Assembly (NCBI GenBank): GCA_900551055.1
Contig: URUK01000028.1
Span: 1 to 31,619, forward strand
Source: an uncultured Prevotella sp.
GTDB taxonomy: Bacteria > Bacteroidota > Bacteroidia > Bacteroidales > Bacteroidaceae
Length of the DNA stretch: 31,619 nt
Direction: 5' to 3'
The translations under genes and the position numbers were made by a program. The notes below the pieces were generated by a model. It saw nothing but the letters and a program-made list of their open reading frames with translations, searched no databases and was not told the origin of the DNA. Positions 1-7,655 of the stretch are shown in pieces (position 1 is the stretch's first letter; each line of letters starts with the position of its first letter).

Positions 1-93
1 AGACTCTAACTTGAATCCCGTATTTTCCATTTACACAAAATATTTTATAGTGCCCCGCGCATTGTCGGAAATCAATTCTCCACCCTTCATTTT

Positions 94-801
94 TCATTCT
101 CCATTATTCACTACTTTTGCCTTTATTATCCTTATGTCCTCTATTGGCCGGGCGTTACTGTCGGTGTCAGCCCAGTCTATTTCCTTTACAGTGTCGAGCC
201 CTTCCACTACTTCGCCAAACACGGTGTACTGGCCGTCAAGATGTGGCGTGCCGCCTGTGTTTTTATAGGCTTCGCGTATTTCAGGTGTCATTTTGATTGA
301 GCCTCCGGTCTGGCGGTCGAGCTTTTGTTGCTCGTTGTCAAGCATCGCGTCGTTGAAGCGGCGGCCGTAGACGATGTAAAACTGCGACGCCGACGATTCG
401 CGCGACGGGTTCACGCTGTCGCCTTCGCGTGCTGCCGCCACTGCTCCGCGCTTGTGGAAGAGTTGCGGATAATGTATTTCAGCAGGTATCTTGTAGCTCT
501 CTGGCGAATCGCCGAGAACCTGCCCGGGCCGTGCGTTGCGGCTTGCGCTGTCGCCGGCCTGTATCATGAAGTTGTATATCACCCTGTGGAACAGCAGTCC
601 GTCATAAAATCCTTCATCAACAAGCCTGATGAAGTTGTCGCGGTGCCGTGGTGTCTCGTTGTACAGGGCTATTCTAATGTTCCCCTTGGTTGTCTCCAAT
701 ATCACCTCGCGCCTTGCCGTGCTGTCGCTTTGTGCTGCTGACGGAAGTACTGCAAATGCCGCCAGTATGGCAGCTAAGCATTTAATTATTCTCTTCGTCA
801 T
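94..801 (-). CDS. Exported cyclophilin-type peptidyl-prolyl cis-trans isomerase
   Basis: Predicted to catalyse cis-trans isomerisation of prolyl bonds in envelope proteins. The 235-residue product begins with a signal peptide (KRIIKC, a hydrophobic run, then SAAQ near residue 24), so it acts in the periplasm. Cyclophilin landmarks are visible: FHRV at 71-74 with the catalytic Arg, FMIQAGD at 78-84, SASQFYIV around 137-144 and DGQYTVFGEVVEG near the C-terminus. A segment of about 40 residues (RRFNDAMLDN to NTGGTPH) is inserted between the last two motifs, which I recall as common in Bacteroidota homologues. The ATG at 801 is preferred over an in-frame TTG at 813 because it opens directly on the signal peptide. 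Its start lies 20 nt inside the preceding HD gene, so the two are probably co-transcribed and translationally coupled. Family assignment is secure; the physiological substrate is unknown. Confidence 0.93.
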   Translation of the reverse strand: MTKRIIKCLAAILAAFAVLPSAAQSDSTARREVILETTKGNIRIALYNETPRHRDNFIRLVDEGFYDGLLFHRVIYNFMIQAGDSASRNARPGQVLGDSPESYKIPAEIHYPQLFHKRGAVAAAREGDSVNPSRESSASQFYIVYGRRFNDAMLDNEQQKLDRQTGGSIKMTPEIREAYKNTGGTPHLDGQYTVFGEVVEGLDTVKEIDWADTDSNARPIEDIRIIKAKVVNNGE

Positions 802-1417
802 ATATCTTGTCAAACATTTTCCTTAGTTCCGACGGTTGTGTAAGCAGCTCCCTGATTTTTTTCAGCTTCTCCTCGTTTTCCGAACCAGGTATCCAAAGCC
901 GTATGTACCCATGGCTCGAGTACTTGTTGTCAAGGTGTTCGTTGAACCGCCGCCATTGCCCCTCCCGGTCCTTTTCAGGGTAGCGTGACAGTCCGAACTG
1001 TATTGTTCGGCGGAATACGGTGGCCGGCTCGAGTTCGCGGTCGGCCTCGGCCACTATCTTGCCGTACACGCTGCGCGGAGCATGCGACGCCGAAGCGCGG
1101 TGGTCCTCTACGGCCTCCTTCATCACCTTGATTTGTTCCGGCGAGAACCACTTTTTCAACCGTGCGTCGGCGGCTACTATCTTGCCGCTTGTCAGGTGGT
1201 GTATTGCGCGCGGTCCTTCAAGTCCGAGGTCATGGTATGCTGCTATGGCGTAAGCCATGTTCACGTCGGCGCCGATGGCCTTGGCCAGCTTTACCGACTT
1301 GTTCACTACGTTGGTGACGTGCTGCAGGCCGTGGGCTTTGTCGAAGTGTGCGTACCGGGGCAGTATTTCGGTTTCGACGAACGCCATCAGGTCAAGGTTG
1401 ATGTTGTTGTCTGCCAT
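782..1417 (-). CDS. HD-domain protein (predicted metal-dependent phosphohydrolase)
   Basis: A 211-residue cytoplasmic protein with the HD superfamily signature: H29 and H33 in a KAHGLQHVTNVV helix, the H62-D63 pair in AAYHDLG, and a later Asp in VAEADRELE. HD proteins of this size usually hydrolyse phosphomonoesters or nucleotides with a bound divalent metal; the substrate cannot be read from sequence. No second domain or signal peptide is seen. The ATG at 1417 is chosen because the promoter -7 element lies at 1445-1452, placing transcription start near 1438; an in-frame TTG at 1447 would be upstream of the transcript. It is the first gene of a two-gene unit with the cyclophilin, which it overlaps by 20 nt, and it is divergent from menA. 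Confidence 0.85.
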   Translation of the reverse strand: MADNNINLDLMAFVETEILPRYAHFDKAHGLQHVTNVVNKSVKLAKAIGADVNMAYAIAAYHDLGLEGPRAIHHLTSGKIVAADARLKKWFSPEQIKVMKEAVEDHRASASHAPRSVYGKIVAEADRELEPATVFRRTIQFGLSRYPEKDREGQWRRFNEHLDNKYSSHGYIRLWIPGSENEEKLKKIRELLTQPSELRKMFDKIYDEENN

Positions 1418-1440
1418 ATGCTTACGTGTGTTGTTAATTT

Positions 1441-1476
1441 CTTGCAAATATACGATTAAATGTTTACTTTTGCAAG
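1441..1476. promoter_or_regulatory. Overlapping divergent promoters of the HD gene and menA
   Basis: Two Bacteroidota-type promoters face outward from one symmetric element. Rightward: TTG at 1442-1444, 20 nt, then TACTTTTG at 1465-1472, giving a start near 1479 and a leader of about 85 nt before menA. Leftward: TTG on the minus strand at 1475-1473, 20 nt, then TATATTTG at 1452-1445, giving a start near 1438. An 8-bp inverted repeat (CTTGCAAA at 1441-1448, TTTGCAAG at 1469-1476) supplies the -33 of one promoter and the end of the -7 of the other. Motifs are seen directly; activity is inferred. Confidence 0.65.
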
Positions 1477-1564
1477 CCGTAAGGGCTGTATTTTGCCGTT
1501 ACTGCCATGTTTGCGGCATTGTGGAGCCGCTGCGCGGAATACGTACTTTATAACTTTACATTCT

Positions 1565-2461
1565 ATGGAAGCAAATGTTTTACCGGGTTCGTTCAAGGCG
1601 TGGCTGCTGGCGGCACGTCCCAAGACGCTTTCAGGGGCGGCCGTGCCGGTTATGATAGGCCTTTCCCTTGCGTTCGCCGATGTCGGCACGGCGTTCAACA
1701 TCATGCCTGCCGTGCTGTGCATGCTGTTCGCGCTCATTATGCAGATAGACGCCAACTTTATCAACGATTACTTCGACTTCATCCGCGGAAACGACGACTC
1801 ATCGCGCCTCGGGCCGCGCCGTGCATGCGCCCAAGGATGGGTGTCGCCGCGGCAGATGGTGCGTGCCATCGCCGCCACCACGGCCATTGCGTGCGCCGTA
1901 GGGCTGCCGCTTGTGATATACGGCGGCTTGGAGATGATTTTAGTCGGCGCGGTGTGTGTGGTGTTCTGCTTCCTTTACACCACGTGGCTGTCATACCTCG
2001 GCCTCGGCGACGTGCTCGTGCTCGTGTTCTTCGGCGTTGTGCCTGTGTGCGTGGTATATTACATCCAGACGGGGACGGTAACCTTCGAGGCGTTTGTCGC
2101 GTCGCTTGCATGCGGCTTTGTCATCGATACTCTGCTTTTGGTCAACAATTACCGCGACATAGAGGGCGACCGCCGTGCAGGCAAGCTGACCCTTGTCGTC
2201 AGGCTCGGTATGCGTGGCGGACAGTTAGCCTACCTGCTTTCAGGTGTCGTAGCCGTGCTTCTCGGCGTGGCGTTTGCCGTTTCCGGCCATGTTCTTCCGG
2301 CCGTTCTGCCCGTGGCGTACCTCGCGCTGCACTTTTCGGCTTACCGCCGCATGGTGAAAATCAGCCGCGGCAAGGCCCTTAACGCCGTTCTCGGTGTCAC
2401 GGCGCGCAACATGCTTATTTACGGCCTGCTGGTTTCCGCAGGTTTTCTGATAAACCATTAA
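1565..2461 (+). CDS. menA: 1,4-dihydroxy-2-naphthoate polyprenyltransferase (MenA)
   Basis: An integral membrane UbiA-family prenyltransferase that attaches the isoprenoid tail to 1,4-dihydroxy-2-naphthoate in menaquinone synthesis, the respiratory quinone of Bacteroidota. The 298-residue product contains the first Asp-rich prenyl diphosphate motif as NDYFDFIRGND at 67-77 and the second as NNYRDIEGDRRAGK at 194-207, with hydrophobic segments between and after them consistent with 8-9 helices. The start at 1565 (MEANVLPG) gives the usual family N-terminus, with AARPKTL close behind; longer in-frame versions from 1460 would place the start upstream of the predicted transcription start near 1479. 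The next gene follows after 13 nt, suggesting co-transcription. MenA is preferred over other UbiA members by motif spacing and length; no other men genes are in the window. Confidence 0.9.
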   Translation: MEANVLPGSFKAWLLAARPKTLSGAAVPVMIGLSLAFADVGTAFNIMPAVLCMLFALIMQIDANFINDYFDFIRGNDDSSRLGPRRACAQGWVSPRQMVRAIAATTAIACAVGLPLVIYGGLEMILVGAVCVVFCFLYTTWLSYLGLGDVLVLVFFGVVPVCVVYYIQTGTVTFEAFVASLACGFVIDTLLLVNNYRDIEGDRRAGKLTLVVRLGMRGGQLAYLLSGVVAVLLGVAFAVSGHVLPAVLPVAYLALHFSAYRRMVKISRGKALNAVLGVTARNMLIYGLLVSAGFLINH

Positions 2462-2474
2462 AACTTTTTCCACC

Positions 2475-3149
2475 ATGAGGTTACTATTGTCAATCCTCCT
2501 CTCGGCATGCGCACTGTGCATCAACGCGCAGCAGGAGGCCGACGCGGAGCGCGACCATGTGCGCGTGACGCTTAACGACGGCAGCGTTGTAGAAGGCTAC
2601 GTGCAGACATATTGGACGCAGGGAAAGCTGTTCAAGAAGATGAACACGTCGTTTACCATGTCGTCCAAGCCCGACGGCAAGGATGCCGCAAAGTATGACG
2701 CGGAGACGGTGAAGGCCGTCGACTTTGTCAGCAAGACATCGGCCGACGGACGTTACGACCACCTTGAGTCGCATCTCGTTGCCAACCCGTCAACGCTGCG
2801 TCCAAAGCGCGTAAGCCGCCAGTTCGTCTACGTTGAGGGAAGCAACGATGTCGGCAAGATGTATTGGTGGAACGGCGTTGACCGTCAGGCCATGCAGCTC
2901 GGCACGGCGGGCATTTCGACGATATACGGCGTGTGCCTCGAGGGCGACAGCGTAGTTGTTCCGTTTATGACCGGCAACGTTGTCAGCCTGAACGCCATGC
3001 GCATACGTTACAAGAAGACACACCCCGGACTTGTTGACTACGTTGACCGCCGCGTGCTGAAGGGAGGCCGCCGACTTTGGGAAACGATAGCCTACAGCCC
3101 GATGCTCTTTCTCGACATCTGCCGTGAGTACTTTGAGAAAAACAAATAA
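2475..3149 (+). CDS. Exported protein of unknown function
   Basis: A 224-residue protein I do not recognise. It has a signal peptide (MRLLLSILLSACALCINAQQ, cleavage likely before or after the QQ pair), so it is envelope-located. Just after the signal is a strand-rich stretch, VRVTLNDGSVVEGYVQTYW, resembling the opening of small beta-barrel folds, but I would not assign a family on that. Tyr and Trp residues are frequent and no catalytic motif or lipobox with correct spacing stands out. It follows menA by 13 nt and ends just before a strong terminator, so menA and this gene probably form the complete transcript. Any link to quinone metabolism is unsupported beyond that proximity. Confidence 0.75.
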   Translation: MRLLLSILLSACALCINAQQEADAERDHVRVTLNDGSVVEGYVQTYWTQGKLFKKMNTSFTMSSKPDGKDAAKYDAETVKAVDFVSKTSADGRYDHLESHLVANPSTLRPKRVSRQFVYVEGSNDVGKMYWWNGVDRQAMQLGTAGISTIYGVCLEGDSVVVPFMTGNVVSLNAMRIRYKKTHPGLVDYVDRRVLKGGRRLWETIAYSPMLFLDICREYFEKNK

Positions 3150-3202
3150 ACAACATCCTCCGCATTGTTTTGCAGGCAGCTGTACAGGCAGTCAAGCACT
3201 GT

Positions 3203-3233
3203 GAAAGCAAACCTTCGGGTTTGCTTTCTTTTT
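3203..3233 (+). terminator. Rho-independent terminator after menA unit
   Basis: A perfect 11-bp stem (GAAAGCAAACC at 3203-3213 with GGTTTGCTTTC at 3218-3228), a TTCG tetraloop and a run of five T at 3229-3233. It closes the menA operon 54 nt after the last stop codon. Confidence 0.95.
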
Positions 3234-3722
3234 GTAAAACGTTGACGCTCTGAGAACGCGGTATTTCAAAACAAAATAATTCTGTACGTAAATATCGCAG
3301 TGTAGTGTGTGCAATCGTAAATGTTTGGCTTACAATGAGTTATGTGAAAAATAGGCGATTTGTGCTTAAATTGTGTTTATTAATGTAAACAGAAAGCAGC
3401 TTTTTTAACACAAAAGCTAAGTTTTTCAACATCGAAAGATAAGCTTTCAACATTCAAAAGCATATCTTTCGATAATCGAAAGATATGCTCTCGATTTTCT
3501 TGTAATTATTTCTTTACAAATTAACTTAATGATTTTAACTAAATCGAGCTGGTTTGCATGAAAATGTGTACAAAGTTGAAGTGACACAATGAGACGTGTT
3601 TCCTGTATTTTGCATTAAAATGTCACAAGTCGAAACGCCTGCGATGCAAGATGTTCCGTCATTTTTACGCATAAAATGCGGCATTAATACATATTTTAAC
3701 CGGATATTAACCGTGGCGGCGT
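3234..3722. other. AT-rich intergenic region with several hairpins
   Basis: About 490 nt without a credible gene. It contains a small hairpin AGCTTTT/AAAAGCT at 3398-3418, the triple hairpin element at 3431-3489 (separate entry), a 6-bp inverted repeat TGTTTA/TAAACA at 3374-3391 and GTGACA/TGTCAC at 3581-3626. Base composition is clearly more AT-rich than the coding sequence on either side. It is upstream of the secreted lyase gene and may carry its regulatory sites. Confidence 0.6.
3431..3489. repeat. Three-arm inverted repeat with mutually exclusive hairpins
   Basis: Left arm ATCGAAAGATAAGCTTT at 3431-3447 pairs with the middle arm at 3457-3473 over 17 bp with one mismatch and a 9-nt loop. 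The same middle arm also pairs with the right arm: AGCATATCTTTCGAT at 3459-3473 against ATCGAAAGATATGCT at 3475-3489, 15 bp perfect around a single A. Left and right arms are therefore near-direct repeats that compete for the middle. Function unknown; a transcription switch, protein-binding site or invertible-site remnant are possibilities. Confidence 0.8.
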
Positions 3723-3730
3723 TACTTTTG
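3723..3730 (+). promoter_or_regulatory. Candidate -7 element for the lyase gene
   Basis: TACTTTTG matches the Bacteroidota TAnnTTTG element and lies 33 nt before the lyase start codon, giving a leader of roughly 25-30 nt. No good TTTG at -33 is visible; only a TTTT run near 3694. The weak upstream element would fit a promoter that needs an activator, but that is inference. Confidence 0.45.
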
Positions 3731-3763
3731 CGCCTGAAATCAAACACTATCACCTAATACATC

Positions 3764-5722
3764 ATGAAACACTTAAATTTAAGGCTTCTGTTTTCTGTTT
3801 TTGTTTTGCTGCCTACATTTTTTACTGTAAGCGCATCAGAGAAAGGTTATTATTGCTACTCGCCCGAAGACGTGGCGGCCATACGCAAGTCGGCCGGAAG
3901 CAAGTGGGGCGGAAAAATTCTCAAACGCATAATTATCGGCATAGACGAGCGCCGTTCGCACGACCTGGCGGTGCCGACAGTAGAGGGAGGCCACATCCAC
4001 CATTATTTCTGCGACAAGGACGGACAGCGGCTTACGTTCGACTGGGACAAGCCGCACGCACACCTGTGCTCGGCATGCAAGACCGTGTACACCGGCATTG
4101 ACCGCTACGACTGGGCGTGGATATACATGGTACACCGCAAGAACTACGAGTACATGCACGCCTGTGCGTTCGCATACATGGCTACGGGCAAGGCAAAGTA
4201 TACGGAATACATCCGTGACATGCTGTTGGACTATGCTTCGAAGTACCCGGCGTACAAGGAGCACAACGCTGCACGCCAGCTTACCGACCAGCACAGCGGC
4301 AAGGCGTTCGCGCAAAGCCTTGACGAGGCAACGTGGATAACCTACGTGGCACCGGCGTACACCGTGGTGAAGAACACGCTAAAGCCTGATGAAGTAAGGC
4401 GCATAGAGGACGGGCTGCTAAGGCCGTGCGCCGTGCTGCTGCTCAACAGGCCTGCCGGCGCCAACTGGCAGATGTGGCACAACAGCGGGCTGGCGGCGCT
4501 CGGAGTGGCGTTGGAGGACGACTCAATCATAGACAAGGTACTTAACGACCCTGAACGCGGCTACCATGCGTTGATGAAAAAGCACCTGAACCCGGACGGA
4601 TGGATAAACGAGGCGTCGCCGAATTATCATTATTTCCCTTTGCAGGCGCTGATACGCACGGCCGACGTGCTGCGTTGCCGTGGCGTAAACCTTTACGACG
4701 ACGATATGCGCCGCATGTTTTCCGCGCCGGTAAAGGGCGTTTATCCCGACCTTAGTTTTCCTGCCCACAGCGACGGCTGGTACGGGGCGAGCATCGTGAG
4801 CGAGCTGCCCATACACGAACTGGCCTACGCGCGGATGCACGACGGCGTGGTAAAGCAGGTGCTGGAGCATGCTTACGCCCAAGTGGAGCGTACCGCCTGC
4901 GAGGCGTTGCTTACCTGCGAGGACGTCGTCCAGGCGCGCGGCCCGATGTTGCAGCCGAGCTGGTGCTATCCGGAATCAGGCTTCCTCTGCCTGCGCAGCG
5001 GAAGCATTACGTCGGTATTGAAGTTCGGCGGACAGGGCATAGGCCACGGCCATCCCGACAAGCTGTCAATCACCGTGCATGACGGAAAGAAAGAACTGGT
5101 GTCAGACTTCGGCACCTGCGCATACGGCCTGAAGCTGTATCTCGACTGGTACAGGAACTCGCTGCCTCATAACATGGTGACCGTTGACTACAAGAACCAG
5201 TACGCGAAAGCGTTGGGGCGGCTCGTCAGCTTCGAGGCGACGCCTAACGGCGGCACGGCGGAGGCCGAATGCACCGATGCGTACACAGGCGTAGACATGC
5301 GCCGCCGCCTCGCACTGCACGGAAACACACTGTATGATACGTTTGAATGCACGTCTGACTCGGCGCATGTGTATGAATATGTGCTGCTGTTCAACGAACG
5401 CCCGCAGTTCGAGGCAGGGCAGGGCGAAGCGGTTGTGCTCGGCGAATCGAAGGTCCACGCACATATAAATAATGTGAAACGGTATGCCGGTATCGGGAAA
5501 GAACTGGCAATAGACACAAAGTCGGCACGTATTTCATTGACATTCGACAATCCCGACGGCGCGGAGCTGCTTGCAGGAGAGGCGCCGGGCATACCGGCAT
5601 TGAAGCTCGCCGAGGATGGCACCGGGGCACGGACGTGCTACCCCGTGATAGTGCGCTGGCGCGGACAGAAAGACATAAAGGTAACCGCCAAGTGGACAAT
5701 ATCAAGCGATAACGGTAAATAA
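3764..5722 (+). CDS. Secreted heparinase II/III-family polysaccharide lyase
   Basis: A 652-residue enzyme predicted to cleave uronic-acid polysaccharide by beta-elimination. A signal peptide covers about residues 1-24. Residues 25-400 form an alpha-toroid-like domain with NWQMWHNSGLAALG at 234-247 and ASPNYHYF at 284-291, the usual sites of the catalytic Asn/His and Tyr in alginate- and heparinase-like lyases. From about 400 the beta-sandwich heparinase II/III domain follows, with GHGHPDKLS at 427-435 and LPHNMVTVD at 467-475. Cys83, His98, His100, Cys102 and Cys105 could form a metal site. The layout is closest to my memory of PL15/PL17/PL21-type enzymes, but substrate (alginate, heparinoid or other glucuronan) cannot be decided. 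No SusC/SusD genes are alongside; the next gene, 10 nt downstream, is the Asp-repeat protein, so the pair is probably one transcript. Confidence 0.82.
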   Translation: MKHLNLRLLFSVFVLLPTFFTVSASEKGYYCYSPEDVAAIRKSAGSKWGGKILKRIIIGIDERRSHDLAVPTVEGGHIHHYFCDKDGQRLTFDWDKPHAHLCSACKTVYTGIDRYDWAWIYMVHRKNYEYMHACAFAYMATGKAKYTEYIRDMLLDYASKYPAYKEHNAARQLTDQHSGKAFAQSLDEATWITYVAPAYTVVKNTLKPDEVRRIEDGLLRPCAVLLLNRPAGANWQMWHNSGLAALGVALEDDSIIDKVLNDPERGYHALMKKHLNPDGWINEASPNYHYFPLQALIRTADVLRCRGVNLYDDDMRRMFSAPVKGVYPDLSFPAHSDGWYGASIVSELPIHELAYARMHDGVVKQVLEHAYAQVERTACEALLTCEDVVQARGPMLQPSWCYPESGFLCLRSGSITSVLKFGGQGIGHGHPDKLSITVHDGKKELVSDFGTCAYGLKLYLDWYRNSLPHNMVTVDYKNQYAKALGRLVSFEATPNGGTAEAECTDAYTGVDMRRRLALHGNTLYDTFECTSDSAHVYEYVLLFNERPQFEAGQGEAVVLGESKVHAHINNVKRYAGIGKELAIDTKSARISLTFDNPDGAELLAGEAPGIPALKLAEDGTGARTCYPVIVRWRGQKDIKVTAKWTISSDNGK

Positions 5723-5732
5723 GCACACAGAC

Positions 5733-7499
5733 ATGGAAAAATCAAGATACATATCAGCCATAGCGGCATGCGTCCTTTCATTCGGCGCAGCGTCTTTTGC
5801 ACAACAGACTGACGGCTACTGGAACTCCAAGCTGCAAATAGAGCCGTTCAGACTGCCATTGCCTCCGATAGGATACAATGTCGGGTACATCGACCTGAAC
5901 GGCGACGGCAAGCCCGACGCGATACAGTCGGTCACGATAAACGACACCCCGGTATTGTGGCTCGACGACGACGGGAACATGGAGAAAGGTGATTTGGAAG
6001 GCGACATTGTGAACGACTGCCTGCTGATTGACCGCAACAAGGACGGCTTCTACGGAGGGCAGGGCGACCTTATAATAGACTGGGTCGACACGGACAGCGA
6101 CGGCAAGGCCGACATGCAGTTTGTAATCGAATATCCGAAGGAGAACACGGGCGAGGTGTGGCCTAACGGCCACTACATGATAATGCGCGACCTTGACAAG
6201 GACAACGTGTTCAATTACATAAACTGGAACGACTTTAGCCTGCGCTGCTGGGACAGGAACGGAGTGTGCGACTTCTACGAAGATTACAGCGGGCATACGC
6301 TGTTCATGAAGATACACACCTCAACGTATGACATACAGGACTTGCGCCTGAACTGGGAAAACCCTTTCCTCTTCTATGACAATGACGGCGACGGACTGAC
6401 CGAGATGGCCATACGCTTCGTGGACTCGCCTAAGATAAAAGACAGGAGCAAGCCCTCGAACAGCTATGTGAACCGCCAGCTTGAAGGACGGGTAGACTGG
6501 GTGTCGATGGCAGTTGACTTGGACAATGACAACGGACCGGGCAACGAGTTTGACTATGACTTCACAATAGGTTTCCAAGGCGAGGGCTTCAGTTATGCCG
6601 ACCAGGTGCATAAGGTTGAAAACCTGCGCGGAATGCCTGAGGCCGACAAGTTCTTCATGGATCCCCGCTACCGGCAGCTGAAGGAATTTCTGTATCCTGA
6701 CCATGACAGCGCAGCCGACATGATTTTCAAGAGAGGCAAATGGACGCGCGTGAACTTCGTCTACGACGAGGACGACGACTGCGGACGCTGGGAGCGCGTT
6801 GAGTTCTACGACCCGCGCGACCCGTTCAAGATAGGTTGGAACGCAGGCGGAATAGACAACAACAAGCAGTCGGACGCGGCAGGCGACCGTGGCGAATGGG
6901 ACATGGACAACTCCGGGCACGGACGGCTTTACATATCGAAGTTCGACGGCAGGCTGCATCTGTTCGGAGCGGAGTGGGGCTGCTGGAGGATAGACCAGAA
7001 CTCCACGTATTATCAGGGCTGGGACCGCATGTGGCTTGGAATGGACCGCCAGCCGTCAAAATACGCCACCGTGAAGTATGCGGACAAAGACGGCAACGGC
7101 TTTTTCGACTGCATTGAATACGACCTTGACGGCGACAAGCAGTTCGAGACGGCAGTCGACCTTCTCGCGCTCGGCATAGATGACAAGTGCGGACTTATCG
7201 ATATTTCCGGCTTCACGTATGAGGATTATACCCGGCTTGCCGCCGATATGGCAGACGGAATGTGGCGCAACGCCGCCGATGCGGTAAAGGTGGCACGTCT
7301 GTACGGCGTTGAAACAATGTGGTACGCCAAGCTGATGCAGGCCGCGTCGATACGGCAGAGGTATAATAACGGATATTGGCTACAGTTCTACCTGTACCGG
7401 GACATGGCGCACATGCTGCGTATGAAAGGAGACGAAACCATGTTGAAGAAGCTGGACGCAGCCTATTATTCAGGCGACTGGGGGCTTTTGCTGAAGTAA
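5733..7499 (+). CDS. Secreted protein with repeated calcium-loop-like Asp motifs
   Basis: A 588-residue exported protein (signal peptide MEKSRYISAIAACVL to SFAQ, about residue 24) of no family I can name with certainty. It carries at least six DxDxDG or related loops: DLNGDGKPD at 54-62, DRNKDGF from 100, DTDSDGKAD at 119-127, DNDGDGLTE at 216-224, DKDGNGFFD at 451-459 and DLDGDKQFE at 464-472, plus Asp/Asn-rich runs at 262-275 and 344-350. These resemble the calcium-binding loops of EF-hand, dockerin, thrombospondin type 3 or FG-GAP repeats. Trp and Tyr are abundant, as in carbohydrate-binding proteins. The C-terminal 90 residues look alpha-helical. Being 10 nt behind a secreted lyase suggests a role in the same glycan pathway, either as binding protein or as a second enzyme; that is inference. 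Confidence 0.72.
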   Translation: MEKSRYISAIAACVLSFGAASFAQQTDGYWNSKLQIEPFRLPLPPIGYNVGYIDLNGDGKPDAIQSVTINDTPVLWLDDDGNMEKGDLEGDIVNDCLLIDRNKDGFYGGQGDLIIDWVDTDSDGKADMQFVIEYPKENTGEVWPNGHYMIMRDLDKDNVFNYINWNDFSLRCWDRNGVCDFYEDYSGHTLFMKIHTSTYDIQDLRLNWENPFLFYDNDGDGLTEMAIRFVDSPKIKDRSKPSNSYVNRQLEGRVDWVSMAVDLDNDNGPGNEFDYDFTIGFQGEGFSYADQVHKVENLRGMPEADKFFMDPRYRQLKEFLYPDHDSAADMIFKRGKWTRVNFVYDEDDDCGRWERVEFYDPRDPFKIGWNAGGIDNNKQSDAAGDRGEWDMDNSGHGRLYISKFDGRLHLFGAEWGCWRIDQNSTYYQGWDRMWLGMDRQPSKYATVKYADKDGNGFFDCIEYDLDGDKQFETAVDLLALGIDDKCGLIDISGFTYEDYTRLAADMADGMWRNAADAVKVARLYGVETMWYAKLMQAASIRQRYNNGYWLQFYLYRDMAHMLRMKGDETMLKKLDAAYYSGDWGLLLK

Positions 7500-7591
7500 C
7501 GGCTGCTTTCACGCCGTTGTTCCGGCAACTGCCGCCATGGCACAGGACAATGGCTGATAAAGTATAACAAAACGAAAAAAAAATTGACGGA

Positions 7592-7623
7592 TTGTGTTTT
7601 CTGAATCATTTGCAATATATTTG
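7592..7623 (+). promoter_or_regulatory. Promoter of the nitroreductase-like gene
   Basis: TATATTTG at 7616-7623 with TTG at 7592-7594, 21 nt apart, fits the Bacteroidota consensus. Transcription would start near 7630, giving a leader of about 25 nt before the ATG at 7656. Confidence 0.6.
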
Positions 7624-7655
7624 CAGGAGATACTGACACTTTAACCGACAATTGC

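Noticed and set aside
1460..1564. Upstream in-frame start of MenA (MFTFASRKG...)
   Set aside because: It starts before the predicted transcription start, and the added residues are Cys/Arg-rich and unlike the family.
1507..2382. 291-codon frame inside menA on the same strand
   Set aside because: Arg/Cys/His-rich translation typical of an out-of-frame shadow of a GC-rich gene.
3535..3753. 72-codon minus-strand frame in the lyase upstream region
   Set aside because: No family signs, AT-rich and overlapping the lyase promoter; treated as chance.
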